From the NCBI GenBank assembly GCA_002304345.1, contig NEUU01000023.1:1-58063 (forward strand): 58,063 nucleotides of DNA. Direction: 5' to 3'. The notes beneath the pieces are model-generated. The model searched no databases and was not told the origin of the DNA. It saw only the letters and a program-made list of their open reading frames with translations. The stretch comes from Verrucomicrobia bacterium Tous-C9LFEB. GTDB lineage: Bacteria > Verrucomicrobiota > Verrucomicrobiia > Methylacidiphilales > UBA1321. Shown in pieces: positions 18,425-27,153 of this stretch. Both the position numbers and the translations under genes were made by a program. Every line of letters starts with the position of its first letter. Within the stretch, counting starts at the first letter, position 1.

Positions 18425-19981
18425 ATGAATCGTAAAGCCTTACTCAACCGCATCGTCTCGGAAAAACAACCGTGGGACGTGATCGTGATCGGTGGCGGTG
18501 CCACCGGTCTCGGCGTCGCCCTGGACTCCGTCTCGCGCGGCTACCGTACGGTCCTGCTGGAACAGCATGACTTCGCCAAAGCCACGTCGAGCCGCAGCAC
18601 GAAAATCGCGCACGGAGGCGTGCGCTATATGCAACAGGCCGATTTCGCCCTCGTTTACGAAGCGCTGCATGAGCGGGGCCGCATGATTCAAAATGCGCCG
18701 CATCTGGTCTATCCGCTGAAGTACATCATTCCCACCGCGCATTATTGGGAACTGCCCTTCTTCGGCATCGGCCTCAAATTCTACGACGCTCTCTCCGGAC
18801 GATCCAGCCTCGGACCCTCGCTCATCCTGAGCAAGAAGCAGACCCTGGAGCACCTGCCGACGTTGAACCCCGATAAACTCGTCGGCGGGATTCTCTACAT
18901 GGACGGACAGTTCGACGACGCCCGCCTCGCCCTCACCCTGGCCCTCACCACAGCGGACCTCGGCGGCGTGCCGTTGAACTACTGTCCGGTCGATTCCCTG
19001 CTCAAGACCGATGGCCGCGTGGACGGCGTCGCCGCGCACGACGCCTTCACCGGGGAAAAATTCGAACTCCGCGCCAAGATCGTCATCAACGCCACCGGCA
19101 TCTTCACCGACTTCATCCGCCGCATGGATGAACCGCACGCCGAGCAAATGCTCAGCGTCAGCCAGGGCACCCACATCGTCGTCGATGGCTCCTTCCTGCC
19201 GAGCACGACCGCCTTGATGATTCCGAAGACGGATGACGGCCGCCTCCTCTTCGGCATCCCGTGGTATGGCAAGCTCGTCATTGGCACCACCGATATTCCG
19301 ATGAAGGATATCCCCATCGAACCCAAACCGCTCAAGGAGGAAATCGACTTCCTCGTGAAGCACTCCAGCCGTTACCTCACCCGCCCGATCCGCCACGAGG
19401 ACATCCTCAGCGTTTTCGCCGGACTGCGTCCGCTCGTGCGCGCCAAGGGCGCTTCGACCACCTCGAAGCTCTCGCGCACGCACCGCATCGAGGTGTCCGA
19501 TGCCAAGCTGTTGACCATCACCGGTGGCAAATGGACCACCTACCGCCGCATGGCGCAGGACACGATGGACGAAGCCATCAAGGTCGCCGGACTCGCCCAC
19601 AAGCCGACCGGCACCAAAGACCTGCCCTTGCATGGAGCGATGGAAACACCGGATCGCTCGCCGAATTCCGTTTACGGCTCCGACATCGCCAAGATCGAAA
19701 AACTCGGCGATCAGGAACCCGGCCTCAACGAAAAAATTCACCCCAACCTCCCCTACACCTACGCCGAATGCCTCTGGTCGATCCGCGAGGAAATGGGCGC
19801 CACGCTGGAGGACGTCCTCTCGCGCCGCACCCGCAGCCTGCTGCTCGACGCCCGCGCCAGCATGGAGGCCGCGCCGAAAGTCGCCCGCCTCATCGCCCGC
19901 GAACTCGGTCACGATTCGAAGTGGGAACAGGAGCAAGTCGCCGAATACCTCGAACTCGCCAAGTCCTATTTACCTGCCTGA
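18425..19981 (+). CDS. glpD: Aerobic glycerol-3-phosphate dehydrogenase
   Basis: 518 aa, as expected for GlpD. The N-terminal FAD-binding motif is DVIVIGGGATGLGVALDSVSRGYRTVLLEQHDFAKATSSRSTKIAHGGVRY. The middle contains the substrate-domain blocks GIPWYGKLVIGTTD and FAGLRPLVR, and the C-terminal DAO-C domain follows. It oxidises glycerol-3-phosphate to DHAP at the inner membrane and passes electrons to quinone, implying respiratory use of glycerol. It sits between glpK and a porin gene on the same strand. Confidence 0.95.
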   Translation: MNRKALLNRIVSEKQPWDVIVIGGGATGLGVALDSVSRGYRTVLLEQHDFAKATSSRSTKIAHGGVRYMQQADFALVYEALHERGRMIQNAPHLVYPLKYIIPTAHYWELPFFGIGLKFYDALSGRSSLGPSLILSKKQTLEHLPTLNPDKLVGGILYMDGQFDDARLALTLALTTADLGGVPLNYCPVDSLLKTDGRVDGVAAHDAFTGEKFELRAKIVINATGIFTDFIRRMDEPHAEQMLSVSQGTHIVVDGSFLPSTTALMIPKTDDGRLLFGIPWYGKLVIGTTDIPMKDIPIEPKPLKEEIDFLVKHSSRYLTRPIRHEDILSVFAGLRPLVRAKGASTTSKLSRTHRIEVSDAKLLTITGGKWTTYRRMAQDTMDEAIKVAGLAHKPTGTKDLPLHGAMETPDRSPNSVYGSDIAKIEKLGDQEPGLNEKIHPNLPYTYAECLWSIREEMGATLEDVLSRRTRSLLLDARASMEAAPKVARLIARELGHDSKWEQEQVAEYLELAKSYLPA

Positions 19982-20062
19982 AGACAGCGCGGAATCCCTT
20001 CAAACCCGGTTCCGCGCGGCCCCAAGACAGCACTAGAAAACCAAAAGGAGAACACAAAACAC

Positions 20063-21406
20063 ATGAAACCAGTCCACAAGCCGTTTCACCTCTTCCGCGC
20101 CGCCGGAGCACTCTGCGCCGCGGGAATGTTGACGGCATCCACACTCAGTGTGATGGCCGGGACCGCCAGCGATCCCAAGGCCGTCGACAACAAAGCAATG
20201 GATCCCAAAGCCATGGTCGTCGAAAAAAAGTCGACCTCGATCTGGGACCAACAAGAACTCACCGGCGATTGGGGTGGCGAACGCACCAAATTGCGTGAAC
20301 AGGGAATCAACTTCACCTTCAACAATATCGGCGACTTCCTCACGGACGTCACCGGCAGCCAGACGCATCACGCGACTTACTTCGGCCGCTTCCGTGGCAA
20401 CATGGATATCGACTTCAAGAAGCTCGCCGACGTGGATGGCCGCCTGTTTGTCAGCGGCATCTACCAATACGGACGAAACCTCTCGGGCCAGTATCTGGAC
20501 GTCTTCACCTCCACCAGCAGCATCGCCGGTGAGGAAAGCCTCCGCCTGGATGAAGCCTGGTACGAGCAGGGATTCATCGACAGCAAGGTGAAGCTGAAGT
20601 TTGGTCAAATCGCCGCAGTCAATGACTTCGGTTCGACCGGCTTCTTCGACATCTTCGTGAGCGATGAAACCGGCTATGCGGCCAACCTCCTGTTCGGAGC
20701 CAACCAACCGTTCAGCCCGGCGGGAAAGCCCGGCGTGGAATTGACCGTGGATCTCTCGGATCTCACCAAGGGACTCTACGTCAAAGCGGGCGGATTCACC
20801 GCGTACGATGATGCCTATCATCCCGATGACACCGGCCTGAACTGGGGCAATGACTTCAATCATGGCGCCGTGATCGCGGCGGAAATCGGCTATGTCGAGC
20901 AGAACACCAAGTATGCCGGCACCTACAAGCTGGGCATGACGGCCAATGACCTCGACCGCTACAACGCACTCTCCAACGGCGAGTCCGTGCGGGGCAATGT
21001 GGTGGCTTACTTCTCCGTGCAAAAGTCAGTCTATCACCCGATGGAAAACGGGAAGCTGAACACGGACAAGGGCCTCGACATTCTCTTCCAGGCTCTCGGT
21101 GCGCCGCATGACCGCAACCCCATCGCGTTCGAAAGTCTCATGGGCTTCCGCTATACCGGCTTGTTTTCCGGTCGCGATACCGACATCACGGGCTTGGGCA
21201 TCGTCTACTCCGACGCCAGCACCGACCTGACGGATCGCACGAACAGCTCGCTCGAGGGTGAAACCACGGTGGAATTGTCGCATAAGTTCCGCCTGACCCC
21301 GTGGTTCGCCGTTCAGCCGAACATGCAGTTCATCTTCGACCCGAAGGGCAATACGGACCGCTCGGATATCGTGGTGCTCGGCTTGCGCACGGTCGTGAAC
21401 TTCTAA
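20063..21406 (+). CDS. OprB-type carbohydrate-selective porin
   Basis: 447 aa. A signal peptide of about 33 residues (ending SVMAG) precedes the hallmark ELTGDWGGERTKLREQGINFTFNNIGDF of OprB porins. The rest is a beta-barrel pattern of alternating residues, with DEAWYEQGFIDSKVKLKFGQ and a C-terminal strand ending in aromatic Phe (LGLRTVVNF), as needed for outer-membrane insertion. In other bacteria OprB passes glucose and other sugars or polyols. Located between glpD and glpF, it is likely the outer-membrane entry for glycerol or dihydroxyacetone. Confidence 0.88.
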   Translation: MKPVHKPFHLFRAAGALCAAGMLTASTLSVMAGTASDPKAVDNKAMDPKAMVVEKKSTSIWDQQELTGDWGGERTKLREQGINFTFNNIGDFLTDVTGSQTHHATYFGRFRGNMDIDFKKLADVDGRLFVSGIYQYGRNLSGQYLDVFTSTSSIAGEESLRLDEAWYEQGFIDSKVKLKFGQIAAVNDFGSTGFFDIFVSDETGYAANLLFGANQPFSPAGKPGVELTVDLSDLTKGLYVKAGGFTAYDDAYHPDDTGLNWGNDFNHGAVIAAEIGYVEQNTKYAGTYKLGMTANDLDRYNALSNGESVRGNVVAYFSVQKSVYHPMENGKLNTDKGLDILFQALGAPHDRNPIAFESLMGFRYTGLFSGRDTDITGLGIVYSDASTDLTDRTNSSLEGETTVELSHKFRLTPWFAVQPNMQFIFDPKGNTDRSDIVVLGLRTVVNF

Positions 21407-21442
21407 GAAAAAATAGCAGCGTTAAAATCGATACACTTCAAT

Positions 21443-21468
21443 CGGGCGTCCCTTCAACCGGGCGCCCG
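21443..21468. terminator. Hairpin between the porin gene and glpF
   Basis: CGGGCG, a bulged T, CCC, a seven-base loop, then GGG and CGCCCG form a 9-bp stem 37 bp after the porin stop. There is no U tract, so it may act as an mRNA-processing or attenuating hairpin that adjusts glpF expression rather than as a full terminator. Confidence 0.5.
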
Positions 21469-21497
21469 GTTAACAACCCAAACAAAGGAATCTATAT

Positions 21498-22220
21498 ATG
21501 TCTCCATTCTTAGGTGAACTCATGGGTACGATGCTACTCATCCTGCTCGGTGACGGTGTCGTCGCCAATGTGCTGCTCAAGCAATCCAAGGGCGAAAACT
21601 CCGGATGGATCGTGATCACCGCAGGGTGGGGCTTCGCCGTCATGGCGGGTGTCTACCTCGCGGGCGCATTCGGAGCCCCCGGCCATCTCAACCCGGCTGT
21701 GACCGTGGCCATGGCCATGCTCTCCGGTGACTGCAGTAACGTCGGCCCCTTCATCGCCGCGCAATTCATTGGCGCGATTATCGGCGCCGTCCTCGTCTGG
21801 TTGCAGTACCTGCCGCATTGGGAAAAGACGGAGAATCCCGGCCTCAAACTCGCCGTGTTCAGCACGGGTCCGGCCATTCGCAATGTCGGTGCGAACTTCA
21901 TCAGTGAGTTCATCGGTACCGCCGTCCTGATCATCGGTGTGTGGGCGATCTTCTCCCCCGGTGTCGCCGCCAATGGCCTCGCCGCTGGTTCTGGTCCCTT
22001 CATCGTCGGCTTCCTGATCTGGTCGATCGGTCTCTCCCTCGGTGGATCGACCGGATACGCCATCAACCCCGCTCGTGACCTCGGTCCCCGCATCGCCCAT
22101 GCCATTCTGCCGATCGCGGGCAAAGGTGGTTCCGACTGGGGTTACTCGTGGATTCCCGTCGTCGCCCCGGTGGCAGGTGCCGCTGCGGCCGCGTTGCTGA
22201 TCAAGGCGCTGACTGCCTAG
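21498..22220 (+). CDS. glpF: Glycerol uptake facilitator (aquaglyceroporin)
   Basis: 240 aa with six membrane helices and both half-helix NPA motifs: GHLNPAVTVAMAM and GYAINPARDLGPR. The RD after the second NPA is typical of glycerol-conducting members. A ribosome-binding AAAGGA lies 8 bp before the ATG. It moves glycerol across the inner membrane by facilitated diffusion and is trapped metabolically by GlpK. Transport of dihydroxyacetone is plausible, since dhaK follows 143 bp downstream. Confidence 0.94.
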   Translation: MSPFLGELMGTMLLILLGDGVVANVLLKQSKGENSGWIVITAGWGFAVMAGVYLAGAFGAPGHLNPAVTVAMAMLSGDCSNVGPFIAAQFIGAIIGAVLVWLQYLPHWEKTENPGLKLAVFSTGPAIRNVGANFISEFIGTAVLIIGVWAIFSPGVAANGLAAGSGPFIVGFLIWSIGLSLGGSTGYAINPARDLGPRIAHAILPIAGKGGSDWGYSWIPVVAPVAGAAAAALLIKALTA

Positions 22221-22230
22221 CATTGTAAAA

Positions 22231-22295
22231 CCCAAAACACGTTCAGGGCGAATCTCCCGCTCTCCTTCTCTCCTCGTCCTGAACGTGTCCTTGGG
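22231..22295. terminator. Long hairpin after glpF
   Basis: CCCAA...ACACGTTCAGG pairs with CCTGAACGTGT...TTGGG: 11 perfect base pairs plus 5 outer ones, with a ~30 nt pyrimidine-rich loop. It lies 10 bp after the glpF stop, and dhaK begins about 70 bp further on, so it probably limits read-through or stabilises the upstream message. Confidence 0.55.
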
Positions 22296-22363
22296 CTCCC
22301 CTCTCCTCCCTTCCCGCTTTCCTTTCCTCTCCATTCTCCAACCTCAAACTGCGGAACTATCGT

Positions 22364-23365
22364 ATGAAAAAGCTCATCAACTCTCCCGAAAATCTCGTCG
22401 TTGAAGCCCTCCACGGTATGGAAGCGGCCCACGGCGATCTCGTAAAAGCCCACTTCGAACCCAACTATCTCGTTCGTGCCGACGGCCCGGTGAAAAACAA
22501 AGTCGCCCTCCTCTCCGGCGGCGGCAGCGGTCACGAACCGATGCACGGCGGATTCGTCGGCAAGGGCATGCTCGACGCGGCCTGTCCCGGCGCGGTCTTC
22601 ACCAGTCCCACTCCCGACCAAATGTACGAGGCGGGCAAAGCGGCCAACGGCGGCAAGGGTGTTCTTCTCCTCGTGAAAAATTACACCGGCGACGTCATGA
22701 ATTTTGAACTCGCCTCCGACCTGCTCAAAGCCGACGGCATCGACGTGGAAAGCGTCATCATCGACGACGACGTCGCGGTGAAAGACAGCACATGGACCGC
22801 CGGTCGTCGCGGCGTGGGCACCACCGTCCTCGCGGAAAAAATCTGCGGCGGCGCGGCCGAAGCGGGTCTCTCGCTCAAGGAGGTGGCCAACCTCTGCCGC
22901 AAGGTCAATGCGCAAGGCCGCAGCATGGGTCTCGCGCTCACCTCGTGTACCGTACCGCACGTCGGCAAGCCCACCTTCGAACTCCCCGAGGGTGAAATCG
23001 AAATGGGCGTCGGCATTCACGGCGAACCGGGTCGCACCCGCATGAAGCTCAAGTCTGCGGACGAACTCACCGCCATGTTGATGGAACCGATCATCAGCGA
23101 CATCCCGTACAAGTCCGGCGACGAAGTCCTCCTCTTCGTCAACGGCCTCGGCGGCACGCCGCTGCTGGAGCTCTACGTCATCTATCGCAAGGCGGCGGAA
23201 ATCGCCAAGGCGCATGGACTCAAGGTCGTCCGCAATCTCGTGGGCTCGTACATCACCAGCCTCGAAATGGCGGGAACGTCGATCACCATGCTGAAACTCG
23301 ACCACGACATGAAAAAATATTGGGACGCCCCCGTCAAAACCCCCGCGCTGCGCTGGGGCCTCTAG
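22364..23365 (+). CDS. dhaK: PTS-dependent dihydroxyacetone kinase, DhaK subunit
   Basis: 333 aa, the standard length. [25 protein letters not shown] is the DhaK substrate-loop signature. His219 in [12 protein letters not shown] is the residue that covalently holds dihydroxyacetone as a hemiaminal. [13 protein letters not shown] and [22 protein letters not shown] are also family blocks. It accepts phosphate through DhaL to make DHAP. dhaL2 follows after 25 bp. Confidence 0.95.
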   Translation: MKKLINSPENLVVEALHGMEAAHGDLVKAHFEPNYLVRADGPVKNKVALLSGGGSGHEPMHGGFVGKGMLDAACPGAVFTSPTPDQMYEAGKAANGGKGVLLLVKNYTGDVMNFELASDLLKADGIDVESVIIDDDVAVKDSTWTAGRRGVGTTVLAEKICGGAAEAGLSLKEVANLCRKVNAQGRSMGLALTSCTVPHVGKPTFELPEGEIEMGVGIHGEPGRTRMKLKSADELTAMLMEPIISDIPYKSGDEVLLFVNGLGGTPLLELYVIYRKAAEIAKAHGLKVVRNLVGSYITSLEMAGTSITMLKLDHDMKKYWDAPVKTPALRWGL

Positions 23366-23390
23366 TCGCAATCAAAAAGGACACACTATT

Positions 23391-24020
23391 ATGACCGAGC
23401 TGGACTCCAAATCCGTCATCGCCTGGCTTCGCCTCCTTGGCGAAGTCTATGGCCAGAAGAAAGATTACCTGACCGATCTGGATGCGGCCATCGGCGACGC
23501 CGATCACGGAGCCAACATGGCCCGCGGCTTCGCCGCCGTCGCGACAAAACTCGACGCCCTGGAGGGCAAGGACATTGGCACGATCTTCAAGACCGCCGCC
23601 ATGACCCTGCTCTCCACCGTCGGCGGCGCCAGTGGCCCACTCTACGGCAGCTTCTTCCTCCAAGCCGCCAGCGTAGCCAATAACAAGAACGCGCTCACCG
23701 CTGCGGAGGTCGGTGCCGCCCTCGATGCCGGCATCAAGGCCGTCGTCTCGCGCGGCAAGGCGCAGGCCGGTGACAAAACCATGCTCGACGCGCTCCTGCC
23801 CGCGCTCGCCGCGTATCAGGAAGCCGTCGTGGGTGGCCTTGTCCCGGGCTTGCAAAAAGCGGTCGAAGCCGCCAAGGCCGGGTCCGCCGCCACCAAACCA
23901 CTCATCGCCAAGAAAGGACGCGCCAGTTACCTCGGCGAACGCAGCGCCGGACATCTCGATCCCGGTGCCGAGTCCTCCACCTTCCTGCTCGACGCCCTGC
24001 TGACCACCGCCAGCCAGTAG
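23391..24020 (+). CDS. dhaL: PTS-dependent dihydroxyacetone kinase, DhaL subunit, second copy
   Basis: 209 aa, the family's usual size. LDAAIGDADHGANMARGF contains the Asp residues that hold Mg-ADP, followed by [24 protein letters not shown] and [22 protein letters not shown]. It sits directly behind dhaK, so this copy rather than the one at 16158 is the likely dedicated DhaK partner. A ribosome-binding AAAGGA lies 10 bp upstream of the ATG. A 132-bp MITE-like element lies between this gene and dhaM. Confidence 0.93.
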   Translation: MTELDSKSVIAWLRLLGEVYGQKKDYLTDLDAAIGDADHGANMARGFAAVATKLDALEGKDIGTIFKTAAMTLLSTVGGASGPLYGSFFLQAASVANNKNALTAAEVGAALDAGIKAVVSRGKAQAGDKTMLDALLPALAAYQEAVVGGLVPGLQKAVEAAKAGSAATKPLIAKKGRASYLGERSAGHLDPGAESSTFLLDALLTTASQ

Positions 24021-24091
24021 ACAGCTCCTTTGCAAACAAGCCAGTCGGGGTGGCATGGGATTGGCTTTAAATTTTAACTCTTTAAATACCA

Positions 24092-24223
24092 CACACCCCG
24101 GCGCTGCGCGGTGCTACCGCACGTTTCCCGTCCCTCTTGATAGGGGGGATTTCGGCAACTGCGAGCTGCGATAGCAGGAGTCCCCTCTATTAAGAGGGGT
24201 GGCGCGCAGCGCCGGGGGGTGTG
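24092..24223. mobile_element. MITE-like element, copy 1
   Basis: About 132 bp bounded by inverted repeats: CACACCCCGGCGCTGCGCG at the left, and at the right CGCGCAGCGCCGG ending in GGTGTG. An asymmetric core contains CTCTTGATAG...GATTTCGGCAACTG...AGGAGTCCCCTCT. A second copy with the core inverted lies at 27009-27138. It carries no coding capacity. Confidence 0.75.
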
Positions 24224-24259
24224 AAATCGTAAACCACCCATAAATCTGGCATCACCCCC

Positions 24260-26668
24260 ATGGTCGGAATCGTCCTCGTCTCCCATAGTCGCGCCCTCGC
24301 TGAAGCCGCGCGTAAACTCGTTCTCGCCATGACCGGCGACGAACTCCCCCTCGCCGTCGCCGCTGGAACGGGCGATGACCGCAGCGAACTCGGCACCGAC
24401 GCGACCGAAATTCTCACTGCCATCCAAACCGTCGAAACCGGCGACGGCGCGCTCGTGCTCATGGACATGGGCAGCGCGATCCTCAGCGCCGAGACCGCGC
24501 TCGATTTCCTCGACGAAGACCAACGCCAGCGCATCCGCCTCTGCTCCGCGCCGTTCATCGAAGGGGCCGTCGCCGCCGGAGTTTCCGCCAAGCTCGGCAA
24601 TCCGCTCGACGACATCCTGCGCGAAGCGATGGGCGCGTTGCACCAAAAACAAGATCACCTCCACGACACCGAACCGACCGCCACTCCAGCATCAGCACCA
24701 ACACCCGAGATGCAGGGGGAGATCCTCACCCTCCGCATCGCCCTGCCCAATCCGCTCGGTCTGCACGCCCGCCCCGCCGCGCGACTCGCCCAGGAAGCGG
24801 CCGCGTTCAAGGCCGACATCCGCCTCCGCAATCTCACCTCGGGCAAAGGCCCCATCTCCGCCCGCAGCCTCACCGGTCTCGTCACCCTCGAAGCCCGCAA
24901 CCGGCACGAACTCGAAATCGCCGCCAGCGGCCCGGAAGCTCAGGCCGCGCTGGATCGTTTGAAAGCCTTCATCGACGCCGGGCTCGGCGATCCCCTCGAT
25001 GAAACCGTTCCCGCCCCGGTTGAGAAAGCCACCGGTCCCGCCCGCACCATCGGCATCTCCTCCGGTCTCGCGGTGGGCCGACTGTTCTTCCCCGGCGAAT
25101 CGGCCATCGAACCGCCCGCGCAGGCGATTGAAGATGTGAAAGCCGAATACAAGCGGCTGCAGGACGCGCTCACGCAAACCCGCACCCGCATGCAGCAGGA
25201 GATGGCTGCCCTCACCCGCCAACTCGGCAAGGCGAAGGCGGAAATCTTCTCCGCGCAAATGCTCGTCCTCGACGATCCGCAGCTCATCGAAAAAGCAGAG
25301 AGCCGTATGGCCTGTCAGAAAGAAAACGCCGCGCGCGCCTGGTGGTTCGCCATCTCGGAAGCCGTTCAATCCTATCTGCAACTCAACGACGAACTTCTCC
25401 GTCAACGCGCCGCCGATCTGCACGATGTCGGCCTCGCGGTGCTGCGTTCGCTCGGCGTGGCCACCAACGAAAAGATTGAAATACCCGAGCCGGGTCTCAT
25501 CGTCGTGCGCGACCTCACGCCCGGTCAGGTCACCCAGCTTGATCCGGAAAAAATCCGCGGCGTCATTTGTCTCGAAGGCGGCAAGACCTCCCACAGCGCG
25601 ATTCTCCTCCGCTCGCGTGGCATTCCCGCCATCGCGCAAGCTGGCTCACTGATCCCTCCCTTGCGTCCGTCCACCACGCCGACAATGGCAATCATCAACG
25701 GCGCGTCAGGCGAGATCCAACTCGATCCCGACAAAGCGACTCTCGAAAAAATTGAGACGGAACAAGCCGCGCAACGTGAACGCGCCGCGCTCGAGAAAAA
25801 GGAAAGCGCCAAACCCGCTGTCACGCCCGACGGCCGCCACATCGAAGTCGCCGCCAATGTCGGCTCCCTCGCCGATGCGCAAACAGCCTACGAAAACGGC
25901 GCCGACGGCATCGGCCTGCTCCGCACGGAATTTCTCTTCATGGATCGCGACTCCGCTCCGAGTGAAGACGAACAAACGGAAAGCCTCCGCGCCATTGTGG
26001 AAGCGATGCACGGCAAGCCGGTCGTGGTCCGCACCCTCGATGCGGGTGGCGACAAGGACCTCCCCTACCTCAATCTCCCGCAGGAAGAAAATCCGTTTCT
26101 CGGTGTCCGCGCGATTCGCCTTTGCCTGCGTCGTCGCGAACTTTTCCACACGCAACTCCGCGCCATTCTCCGCGCCGCGACGGCGGGCGATCTGCGCATC
26201 ATGTTCCCGATGATTGCCACGATGGGCGAGTTACAGGAAGCGAATGCGGAACTCGCCAAAGCGCACGAGTCCTTGCTCGCAGAAAAAATCGATCATCCGT
26301 GGCCCGTCCCGGTCGGCATGATGATGGAGGTTCCTTCCGCCGCGATGCTCGCCGCCGACTTCGCTCCCGAAGTGAAATTCTTCAGCATCGGCACGAACGA
26401 CCTCACCCAATACACCCTCGCCGTGGATCGCGGGAATACCGCGTTGCAGGATCTTAGCGACCCAATGAATCCCGCCGTGCTGTCCTTGATCGAGCGCATC
26501 ATCCACGCCGCGCACGCGCATCAACTCCCGGTGGCCATCTGCGGCGAAGCGGGTTCCGACCCGGCGTGTGCGGCCAAATTCCTCGCTCTCGGCATCGACG
26601 AACTCAGCATGAATCCCCGTGCCATCCCCGGCATGAAACAATTCATCCGCCAGCCCGCGCCAGCTTGA
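24260..26668 (+). CDS. dhaM: DhaM-HPr-Enzyme I fusion: complete PTS phosphorelay for DHA kinase
   Basis: 802 aa with three modules. Residues 1-135 are the DhaM EIIA-like domain with phosphorylatable His9 (VSHS) and GTGDDRSELGTDATEI. Residues ~155-245 are HPr with His169 in NPLGLHARPAARL. Residues ~258-800 are a full-length Enzyme I: GISSGLAVGRLFF, active His445 in LEGGKTSHSAILL, then LLRTEFLFMDRDSAPSEDEQ, RTLDAGGDKDLPYL, ENPFLGVRAIRLCL and GTNDLTQYTLAVDRGN for PEP binding. Phosphate can thus pass from PEP through EI, HPr and DhaM to DhaL within one chain. E. coli DhaM has only a partial EI domain, so this version should not need separate PTS proteins. The stop lies inside a repeat hairpin (26660-26675). 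Confidence 0.93.
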   Translation: MVGIVLVSHSRALAEAARKLVLAMTGDELPLAVAAGTGDDRSELGTDATEILTAIQTVETGDGALVLMDMGSAILSAETALDFLDEDQRQRIRLCSAPFIEGAVAAGVSAKLGNPLDDILREAMGALHQKQDHLHDTEPTATPASAPTPEMQGEILTLRIALPNPLGLHARPAARLAQEAAAFKADIRLRNLTSGKGPISARSLTGLVTLEARNRHELEIAASGPEAQAALDRLKAFIDAGLGDPLDETVPAPVEKATGPARTIGISSGLAVGRLFFPGESAIEPPAQAIEDVKAEYKRLQDALTQTRTRMQQEMAALTRQLGKAKAEIFSAQMLVLDDPQLIEKAESRMACQKENAARAWWFAISEAVQSYLQLNDELLRQRAADLHDVGLAVLRSLGVATNEKIEIPEPGLIVVRDLTPGQVTQLDPEKIRGVICLEGGKTSHSAILLRSRGIPAIAQAGSLIPPLRPSTTPTMAIINGASGEIQLDPDKATLEKIETEQAAQRERAALEKKESAKPAVTPDGRHIEVAANVGSLADAQTAYENGADGIGLLRTEFLFMDRDSAPSEDEQTESLRAIVEAMHGKPVVVRTLDAGGDKDLPYLNLPQEENPFLGVRAIRLCLRRRELFHTQLRAILRAATAGDLRIMFPMIATMGELQEANAELAKAHESLLAEKIDHPWPVPVGMMMEVPSAAMLAADFAPEVKFFSIGTNDLTQYTLAVDRGNTALQDLSDPMNPAVLSLIERIIHAAHAHQLPVAICGEAGSDPACAAKFLALGIDELSMNPRAIPGMKQFIRQPAPA

Positions 26669-26769
26669 CAGCTGGCCCCGCAGCGAATTGGCTGCGCCAA
26701 TCGCGTGAAGACCATCGCTTCACACTCCGTCATTCTGAGTGAAACGAAGAATCGGGTGGAAGGGGCGGG
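26660..26769. repeat. Composite hairpin element, copy 1, overlapping the dhaM stop
   Basis: Hairpin CCAGC/GCTGG whose loop contains the dhaM stop codon, then ATTGGC with loop TGC and GCCAAT, then TCACACTCCGTCATTCTGAGTG and a GGATC-like tail. The same order of modules occurs at 53612-53720 and, inverted, at 56283-56393. Confidence 0.65.
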
Positions 26770-26791
26770 TTAGAGCTGATTCGATTTAGAT

Positions 26792-26946
26792 AGAGCATTT
26801 TAAAGTATAGTGCACAGAGGCATGTCTGCTTTGTAGGGCGCGATTGCATCGCGCCGCGGCGCCATACAATGGCGCCCTACAAGGGGCGTGGCATTCCCAG
26901 TCTTGGCGCCATTTCGAAACATGTGCACGATACTTTTAAATGCTCT
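26792..26946. repeat. Inverted-repeat element enclosing twin-hairpin copy D
   Basis: Left end AGAGCATTTTAAAGTATAGTG... (26792-26816) and right end (26922-26946) are inverted complements over 25 bases with two or three mismatches. The GCATTTTAAA motif also stands just left of copy E (36770), and CTAGTCGC stands right of copy D and, in opposite orientation, right of copy E, so part of the larger unit travels with the hairpins. Confidence 0.65.
26831..26882. repeat. Twin-hairpin repeat, copy D
   Basis: TTGTAG, stem GGCGCGAT with loop TGC, spacer GC, stem GGCGCCAT with loop ACA, CTACAA. Here even the outermost base pair has changed in a compensatory way (T...A instead of C...G), which supports a structure maintained at the nucleic-acid level. 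Confidence 0.9.
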
Positions 26947-27008
26947 AGTCGCAAGAAGTCAGAGGCAATGTGGAGTCAGCGATTTATGAGAACTCCTGTG
27001 AAGATTGA

Positions 27009-27138
27009 CACACCCCGGCGCTACGCGGTGCTACCGCACGTTCCCTTTCCCTCTTGATGGAGGGGACTCCTGCTCTCGAGACTTCCAGTTGCCGAAATCC
27101 CCTCTATCAAGAGGGGTGGCGCGTAGCGCCGGGGTGTG
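27009..27138. mobile_element. MITE-like element, copy 2 (inverted core)
   Basis: About 130 bp with the same CACACCCCGGCGCT...AGCGCCGGGGTGTG ends as copy 1. The reverse complement of its core reads CTCTTGATAGAGGGGATTTCGGCAACTGG..., matching copy 1 in direct orientation, so the two copies are inserted in opposite directions. It lies 15 bp beyond the prfC stop codon. Confidence 0.75.
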
Positions 27139-27153
27139 TGGCCTCCGCCTTAA

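Larger units (their letters stand above)
26669..27153. other. 485-bp gene-free stretch filled with repeats
   Basis: Between convergent dhaM and prfC. It holds most of composite element copy 1, then a 25-bp imperfect inverted repeat (26792-26816 with 26922-26946) enclosing twin-hairpin copy D, then MITE-like copy 2 (27009-27138). I see no convincing gene; the whole stretch is a repeat nest. Confidence 0.8.
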
